A DNA stretch of 64,000 nucleotides from Pogostemon cablin (lineage: Eukaryota > Streptophyta > Magnoliopsida > Lamiales > Lamiaceae), in NCBI GenBank assembly GCA_023678885.1, contig CM043012.1, positions 15,040,036 through 15,104,035 on the forward strand, read 5' to 3'. The number at the start of each line of letters is the position of its first letter. Positions within the stretch are counted from its first letter, which is position 1. A program made the position numbers and the translations under genes. Below, piece after piece: positions 56,571-64,000 of the stretch. The notes under the pieces are model-generated. The model did not search any database, was not told where the DNA came from, and saw only the letters and a program-made list of their open reading frames with translations.

Positions 56571-58217
56571 AATGGTGTTCTTAGTTGCATTTCTAGTAAA
56601 ATATTTTTATAGTAAGAGACTCTGTCGTTGTTGTACATGTGTGGCCAAGCAACAAAATTTATAAGTATGTCGTCCCAAGGGAAAGTAAACTTAGGCTTGT
56701 ATCCGGATTTTCCATTGATTTGTGCTTTGTAAGGATGATAGATTGAAGGTTTTGTACTTAAAACTATTACTTATGATTCTACACAATTTATTAGAATTTA
56801 GACTAACTAAGTAAATGATCAAACAACAAACAAATGATAAATGGAATGGTTGTAGATTTCACTTGAGAAGAGAGCAAGGCTAATCATACTCATGGTTAAG
56901 ACTTGAGCTAGATATGCAAAACCTTTGATGGTAATTTTCATTAACTTGTGGATTAAAAGCAATCACAATTTTACCCCTAGTCCCTATGGCCAAGGCAACT
57001 AGGTTCTCGACCCTTTTACAAGCCTAAATCTCCTAAGATTGGTCTTAATCTCAATTCCCTTAAGGTACTATGATCATAAGTTGGTTCTTTTCACTCAATC
57101 TCTTAAGTGTCCTTCTATGAATGTTCCAAGCCTAAGGAGGGTATGTCTTTCCTCCCCTTATACTAACATACATGCACAATTCAATATATGATTCAATTAA
57201 ATATCCACTCACAACATTGGAATGACCATCCTAATACTATGAATAGAGAATTTAATCACACAAACATTGAAATGAAACATGATTGATATATCATAAAAGA
57301 AAATCCACAAATCAATTCAAATCATTACTCAAGTTCTACATATCTAACTCTTCACCTTAACCATTCATATGATTAGCCCTACTATAGGACTAGCCTCTAA
57401 ACATGATGTTTAATTCAATACAAATCAAGTTTTGCTCCATTTGAGCTAAAATGAGAAGAAAATTAACAATTGAAAAGTAGATTGACTTCCCTTGCATGAG
57501 AAACCTTCCTCCTCTTCAATGTATCAAATTCTTCAATCCTTGATGCTTCAATCTTCTCAAATGGTGGATGGATGGATGAAGTGATGAATTTATGGAATGA
57601 ATGTGGAGATCAAATGGAAATTGGATGGATCTAATGGATAGAGATGAAGTATGGATATAGTGTATGAGGAAATGTGGTGTGGAGTGTGTGTAACTGCTAT
57701 CAATCTGATCTCCCTCTGTATTCTTGCACCAATTGGGTATTTAAACCTCTTAGGAACCTTTTAGAAGCTTTTGGAATTTTCTGACTTATTTCTGAATTCG
57801 TGCATGACTCGACTCGAGCTGCAGAGTTTAACTCGAGTTCCTGCATGTTTCTCGGCGTGTTTCTGTGTGTTGACGGAGCTCGACCCGTGTTCCATGCACG
57901 GCCTCGCTCATGGCCATGTAGCTCATTCTGAAGCCCACACATGGCCTTGATTACAGGGCCGTGTGCAATGCACGACCCGAGCTCGACCATGCAGCTCGAC
58001 TCGAGCGTGGTCGAGTTTCAGCTTCCGAATCCGTTTTGCTCTATTTTTGACCTTTTTTGCACATATTTAAGCTCATTTACACATTTCTATCAATTCATTC
58101 CACATTTCGCAAAAAAACAATAACTCCACTAAAAGTCATACAAATACGGATAAAAACATCCAAAAATCCACAAATAAAGACACTAAAATCTAGGTGAAAA
58201 TGACTACGATCAAATGG
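56571..58217 (-). mobile_element. Solo LTR of the Athila-like family in the hAT transposase, with 5-bp TSD
   Basis: The LTR is 56576-58212 (1,637 bp). On the minus strand it runs TGATCGTAGTCATTTT...CTAAGAACA, the same ends as the LTR at 3867-5631. A perfect duplication AATGG flanks it (56571-56575, 58213-58217). No internal region remains, so it arose by recombination between two LTRs. Confidence 0.92.
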
Positions 58218-58517
58218 GTTGAGAATGTTGAGAATGACTATGTCCAGACATGTCGAGTTGAGTGGGAAAAATATGGTTGTACATTGATGATGGATGGATG
58301 GACCGATAAAAGACAAAAACTTCAATTTATTTTTTGGTAAACTCTCCTAAAGGTTCAATATTTATTGAATACGTGGATGCCTCTGAGTATGCAAAGACAT
58401 GCCAAAAGATGTTTGAGTTGATGGATAAGTTCGTAAATTGCATTGGGAAGGAAAATGTTGTCCAAGTTGTTACAGATAATGCAAGTAACATGAAACTAGC
58501 TGGTAAGTAGTCATTTA

Positions 58518-58519
<2 letters not shown>

Positions 58520-58563
<44 letters not shown>
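58520..58563 (+). repeat. (TA)n microsatellite
   Basis: About 21 TA units in an intron of the hAT transposase pseudogene, shortly after the donor GGTAAGTAG. Confidence 0.95.
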
Positions 58564-58566
<3 letters not shown>

Positions 58567-60195
58567 TTATTGAGCTTGAGCATGATTTGAAGTTTGAACA
58601 TATTTATTTGTATAATTCTATTTGTAGGTCAACTTCTAATGGAGAAAAGGCCTCACATATATTGGACTCCTTGTGCTACTCATTGTATTGATCTAATATT
58701 AGAAGACATTGGACAAATGCCCGAATTTAACCTTGAAGAAAGCAATGAGTGTCACCTCATTCATATATATCCGCCCCGATATTGTGATATGTTTAAACAA
58801 TGCAAAGATAATATAGAGCATTGTCGAGCTGGTGTTACTAGATTTGCTACTACCTATCTCACTCTAGAAACAAAGCTTATGTTAAGAGAAAAAAGAGAAC
58901 TATATTCATTTCGAAGGAGTGGGTAAAGAGTATATGGTTAAGTGTGGTTGAAAGTAAGAATGCAACAAAATCATCTTGTGTACTAGATTTAGAAGAATGT
59001 CATTTACTTTGTGAAGATATATAGCCCTTTAGTCTACGTATTGAGAATTGTTGATAGTGAAAAAAGACAAGCCAATTGGCTATATATACGAGGCTATAGA
59101 TAGGGCGAAAGAGACAATCATGAAGACTTTCACAAATAAGAAGAGATATAAATTTTTTTTGAAATCATTGATAGGAAATGGGATTGTCAACTTCACCAAC
59201 CTTTGCATGGTGCAACTTATGTCTTGAATCCTGAATTCTTTAATGAAATAAATGGTTCACTCGATGGAGAAGTGTGTGATGATTTTATTATAGCAGTAGA
59301 GAAAATGGTTAGAGATGTAGAGATTCAAGACAACATTAGTCGAGCTTGAGTACTATCGAGAAGAAAAAGGCGCATTTGGGAGTAGTATGGCAATTCGACA
59401 AGAAAAATATTGTCTCCAGTCGCGTGGTGGAAAACATTTGGTTCATCCACCCCAAATTTGAAAAAATTTTCCATTAAAGAGCTGAGTTTGACTTATAGTT
59501 CATCCGATTGTGAATGCAATTGGAGTATTTTTTAGAATGTAAGTTTTATTTACATTGTTTTAATTTTTATAATATTTTTTTCCTTTTAAATGTTTGTTAT
59601 TTTATAGAAAATATATACTCTACTATTGAATTATAGGTTCATTTAATAAGAAGAAATAGACTAGAGCAACAACGCATGAACAACTTGGTTTATGTGAAGT
59701 ATAATCATGCATTGAAATGCCGATATGAAACACATGACTTCCTTGATCCCATCACTTTGAAGGAGATGGATGGTTGTAATGAATGGATAACAGGCATAGC
59801 CGATGAAGATGGACTTGGTGTTTCAAGATGATGATTTGACTTGGTATGTGGTTGAGAAGGCTAGTGGATTTCAAGAGCCAATACACTACATTAAAAAGAA
59901 TAAAACCACGAGTGATACTACTTCAACTTCAAAGGCTAAAGGGAAAGACATAATGGACAAAGGAAAGGGTGTGAAAGGCTCCTCATTAAGGCTTGAAGAT
60001 GAAGATATCGGTTCTGAGTTTGACGAGGATTATGAAGAGGAAGATTTCAATGAATATAATGATCAATTTGATGAGGAAAATGAAGATTAGTTGGAAGACG
60101 ACAAACCATTATGACAATGATTTTTATTTCATTGAGTCTTTTGACATTTGATATTTTTTTAAACTTGATGGATTCTACTTATTTGAATTATGAAG

Positions 60196-62254
60196 TTGAT
60201 TATGACATTATGTATGGAAAAGTTTTTTTCCACACTTCCTCTCTCTAATAATTTTCTCCTCCTCTCTACCACAAGCCTTTCTTTTTCCTTCCTCCGGCAA
60301 GGGGGCAGGTTTCCGCCATGCTCCATCGGTGTAGAGACCTGCCCCCTCACCCCTTTCTTGCCCACATCATTCGTCACTTTTATTTTTTTGTATATCCACT
60401 ACGGTGTGGATCCATTCTACCCTCCCTAGCCAGTTCTTGCTAGTGTCGGGTCCTCAAGCTTTACACCTTCTTCAATGGTGGTTTCTCTTGGTCAGCCTTT
60501 ATTTCGTTGACACTCCAACTCCAACAGGTTCGTTCTAACATCTCATACAATGGAAGGCCTATATAGGTTTGATTTTATTGGTAAGTCAGCCATATCTCTC
60601 CATGGCAAGCTACCCCTCACGTTCACATCTGGTGGATCCATCGTGTCTCATCTCCTGAGCAACCTCAAATATAAATGTACACCTTGCTGTGTTTTCTAGT
60701 TCCAGAACTTCCTTCCCCAATGACTGTTTGGAGCTGCTGGCTTATTCTTTCGATCCTTTGCCTTGCCGTTAGGTAGCAGCTAAGGCTTTATTTGGCATCT
60801 GCAGCTAGCTATTTTGTTGTCCTCCGGTGCTGCTATGATCCTGCTGCAGGTTAGGTCGATGGGTAGGTGCTACTGGTATGTCTTCCCAGCGTTGTTGTGC
60901 TTTTTCGATGGCTTTCCGGCATCTGGTCAAGGTGTTGGAAGCAGGCCCGTGAGCACCCTGCTGTACGTTTCTTGCTGGACTGCCCCACCTGCCCTTGCAG
61001 CATCTTTTCCTTGGCCAGCAGCTTTCAGCTGCCACTTTTCCTTGGAGGTGCACCTACTCTCCCTTGTTTTTTGGACATAACTTAGCCTTCTGTAGCTTTC
61101 TATTGTCTTGCTTTGATATACATCCATCCAGCCACTCGACCTTTGGCCCCTTGTCAAGGGTTTGATAGAAACATGGCAGTGCACATTTAATTCCTTTGGC
61201 CCCACATGCAGTTTAAGTCTCTTTTCTTCCCCCATCACCGACTGAACGTGTATGACAGAGATCCGCCAGTCTCCTTTAGCAGTCGGCTTCTGCTCCTTCC
61301 ACTCTCTAGTCCTCGTTTTGGCTTTCACCATTATTATCCGTGGGACTTCTTTCTTTCTTATCATAGCAGGCCCACCCTCCGACCCCTACGTCTCTTTCCT
61401 GCATGCCATTAAGGGTGGGTTGTGCCTTTTCTTCGTGGCTTGACGCTCCCCATTTTTGGTTGATAATTCTACAGTTAGGGCCACGATGGACTCCCTACCT
61501 TTTCATTTCTAGTTTCTATGAAATATCCATCCCTATTGATGGTGCATTTTGTGATTCCTTTTATGGAATCAGTAGCAGCCCCATTTTCTGTCTGCTCAGG
61601 TCGGTTTGAACTTAACCATCGAGTCTACCTCTACAGATACACTAGCTGCCTTATATTCTATCAACCATTTCTTGGATTGATCACTTATAGACTAATGGTA
61701 CCTTCCAAATCTAGTCAGCTTCCGGATGCTTCATCTCGGTTGTCGGCTGTGTGCATTTGCTGTCCTCCGCAATGTCCCCTCAGATCTTTAGTCTTCTTCA
61801 TTTCTGCCGAGGGATTTTTTTAGTTTTCGATTTAATCCATGGCTTTGGAAACCTCCATAATTGCACTTAGTTTTCTATAAAAGGGAGAGTAGGGCTACTT
61901 ACTCCGGCGCAACATCCATTTTCAAAATCCTAATCCCATTGCTGATCAAGAAACCCTAGATCAGCTCCTTATCTCAAACCACATTTAGTTATGGATTAAG
62001 CGACTGCTATTGGATAACATAATGATTATAGTTAGGTCCTATTGCTTAAGACTATGTTTTGGCTCCCTTGATGTACAACTTAATCATGTCTTTTAACTCG
62101 TTTTGCTTCGCAGAGCCCCCTTTTCGGGCTCTTTTTGCTAGCCGCTTGTTTGACTATTTTTTCATTGTTCCCCTTTTTCCCTTTCTTTGTCCACTTTCTT
62201 ATTTTCTTTTGCCTTTTTATAATATTGCGTAGTTTGACTACGACATTACGTATG
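60196..62254. mobile_element. Unidentified ~2.0-kb insertion flanked by 21-bp direct repeats
   Basis: TTGATTATGACATTATGTATG (60196-60216; 21 bp) and TTGACTACGACATTACGTATG-like wording (62234-62254) match at 18 of 21 positions, and all differences are C versus T. The enclosed DNA (60217-62233) is pyrimidine-rich and GC-richer than the host element. It has a TATAAAAGGGAGAG word at 61878 and no recognisable protein. The long direct repeat suggests a LINE-type or other retroposed insertion, but no poly(A) tail is clear. Confidence 0.45.
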
Positions 62255-62451
62255 AGTTTTTAATTTGTACTTATGTTATTTATGAGTTATTATGTGTTAT
62301 TAATTGATGTTTTGTGATTTTGACATTTATTTAGTTGGGCAATTATGTGTGAAGTTGGATATATTAATGTATATATGGTCTAGAGTAGTTTGTACCTCGG
62401 GCGCCTCAGGATCCAACAAGGCCTTTGCGCCTTTCGCCTTTAACAACTATG

Positions 62452-63002
62452 ACTATAAGCCAAGTGACCCACACAAATACCAATGTTGTTCATGAAACTC
62501 TTATTAACCTCATGGAAGGGAGTAATAAAGTGAAGTTGTTGAACATTAGAGTCCAAATAGTCCTATAATTAGTTTCAGATCTAGACAGAGTTCCTCATAA
62601 CTAATAGAAAATCTTTTGGAAAAGAGTTGCTTGTGAAAAAACTTTGTGGAAAAACTTTGTTTAGATACTAATCAGAGAACCCTGGGGAAGCATCATCATT
62701 CAATTTCAAAATTTTGTAATGAGAAAATTGATGAAAAAAAGAGAATTCGAGGTTTCAAGTCTGATGGAAAGGCATAATGTTGAATCGGCGGTGGTTGCTG
62801 CGGAGCAACCACGCAGAGACCAATGAGTTACTTTGGATAGAACTCTCAAGGGCTTGGGAACCTTGAAAAGTTCCCATGTTGAAGAAATAAACTATTTCTA
62901 AAGATCCCAGTTTCGAAACCAAACTGTTACATTCTGAACTTAAAGGAGTAGTTAGAAATTAGGATTTACATATTGGTTAAGAGTGAACTATGGTCAAAGT
63001 TT
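62452..63002. other. Non-coding spacer
   Basis: No supported feature. GGTTGCTGCGGAGCAACC at 62796-62813 is a short perfect hairpin word. Confidence 0.35.
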
Positions 63003-63704
63003 TGTTGGTCATAGAGGTGGATCGGTAATTTTACTGTGGAATGTGTTGTGATTATGAAGAGAAATACACTTGGATCCTACTTCTAAACCCTCTAACAAAG
63101 ATGATACACTCAACTTACGTTTGCAGACTTGAATCCAAAGAACAATTGAATCAAAAAACTGTAATGAATAAATCAACACTCAAGGAATTATAGTGGTTCG
63201 ATAATGAAGATCTATGTCCACTTTCAAAGGAAATCGAGCACTCTTTCATTGATAGACAATTACACTTGATGAAGAAGATTAACTAACTTCTTTTGATCAC
63301 TCATGGATCAATCTATCTAACTTGCAGAAGCTGAACATTCAACGTGTGTTTCATAGCAGCAGGTTTGCTGCTTATATACCCGGTGGAGAGTTGGTTCGTT
63401 TCAGCTGCACAGCTGATGCCTCACACCATCCGAGGTCTTGACACATCAGCATCTTCCTAACAACATACTTAACAAACTAACTCCCTCAAAGCTTCTTGAA
63501 TCAGCTTACTAACCAACACAACTGATCAATAACCTCCTAACAAACCCTACCAATTAGCATGCACTCATGCAGCCACGTGTGTGTGATATATCCCAATGTA
63601 TAAACTCCAAGAAACACGTATGCATTGCTCACATACTTCCTGGCCAACATGATGCACCGGTTGCATGGAGATCATGATCATATTTTATACTCCAACTTCT
63701 AACA
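63003..63704 (-). repeat. 3' LTR of the minus-strand Copia element
   Basis: Ends TGTT...AACA form a short inverted repeat. A TATA-like GCTTATATACCC lies near 63372. The far edge (63003) is inferred from the CA end. Confidence 0.75.
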
Positions 63705-63716
63705 ATTCTCCACCTT
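63705..63716 (-). promoter_or_regulatory. Polypurine tract
   Basis: On the minus strand AAGGTGGAGAAT directly precedes the LTR start TGTTAGAAG, a common arrangement in plant Copia elements. Confidence 0.8.
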
Positions 63717-63800
63717 AAAATATGTATCATATCTTTCAACAAATTTGCTGCTCAATTCCCTTTGTTGCTGCTCTATTATGAGCAGCTCCCTCCACGATCA

Positions 63801-64000
63801 CTAGAATTGCATTCCAACTAAGCTCAAGCTTAGTTCTAACTTTGAACTAGGCAAGGCTTTGGTTAGACAGTCTACAGGATTGACAGATGTGTCAATCTTG
63901 TGTACCCTTACAACTTCATTCTCTACAAGATCTCTCACAAAATATAACTTGCCATCAATGTGCTTAGTCCTTTCATGATAGCCCTGATGTTTGGTTAAAT
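63801..64000 (-). CDS. Copia polyprotein, RNase H C-terminus (partial)
   Basis: The frame is open from the window edge to a TAG at 63801-63803. It reads HERTKHIDGKLYFVRDLVEN, then VHKIDTSVNPVDCLTKALPS and LELSLSLVGMQF. This is the usual end of plant Copia polyproteins (TKHID...VRD motif of RNase H followed by D-x-x-T-K-x-L). No damage in the visible 66 codons, so this element may be younger than the others in the window. The 5' part is outside the window. Confidence 0.9.
   Translation of the reverse strand, partial: LTKHQGYHERTKHIDGKLYFVRDLVENEVVRVHKIDTSVNPVDCLTKALPSSKLELSLSLVGMQF

Larger units (their letters stand above)
55885..60090 (+). pseudogene. hAT transposase with BED finger and DUF659, split by a solo LTR
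   Basis: Begins MDEGGSGNGSTFNSSKDLSR (ATG 55885) with BED-finger residues CNFCGTMYRG, then TKQHLVGG after a stop. A charged spacer follows (to about 56370). DUF659 starts ITKWM..AVIPFNAINYDSF and GPGLKPPSY. The LTR cuts it here and DUF659 resumes at about 58218 with EWEKYGCTLMMDGWTDKR, ENVVQVVTDNASNMKLAG, an intron holding (TA)n, then RPHIYWTPCATHCIDLILED. Stops and frame breaks are frequent after 58920. The C-terminal dimerisation region is visible in pieces (CECNWSIF; RMNNLVYVKYNHALKCRY), split by an intron at about 59538-59638. It ends in an acidic tail (EDEDIGSEFDEDYEEEDFNE), stop 60088-60090. Confidence 0.85.
55234..62451 (+). mobile_element. Large hAT transposon (family C), decayed, with nested insertions
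   Basis: The right end GCCTTTCGCCTTTAACAACTATG (to 62451) and its subterminal GGCGCCTCAGG words match the right end of the small element at 17201-17813. The left end is less clear: CAATGTTCAAAAACCCTCGCC at 55234, followed by GAAAGGCGCGCCTCAGGTAC, which mirrors the right subterminal region. No 8-bp duplication was found (right flank ACTATAAG), so the left border may be worn or chimeric. Inside are a hAT transposase pseudogene (55885-60090), a solo LTR (56576-58212) and an unidentified 2-kb insert (60217-62233). Confidence 0.7.
63003..64000 (-). mobile_element. 3' end of a Copia retrotransposon, minus strand
   Basis: The window ends inside the element. The 3' LTR spans 63003-63704 (702 bp); on its own strand it runs TGTTAGAAGTTGGAG...CCAACA. 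The purine tract AAGGTGGAGAAT abuts it. Upstream is the C-terminal part of the polyprotein. The target duplication cannot be checked because the other end is outside the window. Confidence 0.85.

Noticed and set aside
60805..61823. Several overlapping ORFs of 60-145 codons on both strands
   Set aside because: They reflect low stop frequency in GC-richer DNA; none has domain motifs or a consistent frame.

Overview
This is plant nuclear DNA, most likely from a eudicot. It has spliced genes with GT-AG introns, a plant GT106 O-fucosyltransferase-family gene, plant-type LTR retrotransposons (Athila-like, Tekay/Del-like and Copia), Stowaway, hAT and Mutator-type elements, and a tRNA-derived SINE. 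I do not name a species. Two cellular genes look intact: the O-fucosyltransferase-family gene (15329-22016, +) and a FAM32A-like gene (about 31330-33182, +). Nearly everything else is transposable-element sequence, often nested two or three deep.

Layout. 1-5631: 3' part of an Athila-like Ty3/gypsy element with a broken env-position ORF, purine tract and 3' LTR. 5632-8870: AT-rich non-coding DNA with a 180-bp tandem duplication. 8871-14694: a solo LTR split by a 4,945-bp Ac-like hAT transposon that has a perfect 8-bp target duplication and a decayed transposase. 14700-14912: Stowaway MITE. 15329-22016: O-fucosyltransferase gene, with a 613-bp non-autonomous hAT element exactly at one 3' splice site. 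23-31 kb: AT-rich DNA with Mutator-type MITEs, captured gene pieces, a Copia LTR with leader, and a long foldback element inside a Stowaway. 31.3-33.2 kb: the FAM32A-like gene, with a SINE in its 5'UTR intron. 34.1 kb: a 423-bp solo LTR. 35895-46685: a full-length but dead Tekay/Del-like Ty3/gypsy element on the minus strand, with a 5-bp target duplication. It sits beside a fragment resembling the CLASSY/DRD1 SNF2 family. Its 3' LTR carries a MITE within a MITE and its 5' LTR carries a Copia solo LTR. 47040-53497: a dead Copia element on the plus strand. 53.9-54.8 kb: second copy of the solo LTR family seen at 8.9 kb. 55.2-62.5 kb: a large decayed hAT element whose transposase is split by a solo LTR of the 3867-5631 family. 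63003-64000: 3' LTR and RNase H end of a minus-strand Copia element.

I found no undescribed molecular system. What is interesting is the insertion history: reciprocal nesting among a few families, an element that has re-shaped a splice acceptor of a living gene, and a matched pair of large and small hAT elements. All sequence comparisons were made by eye within the window; no alignment or database search was run.
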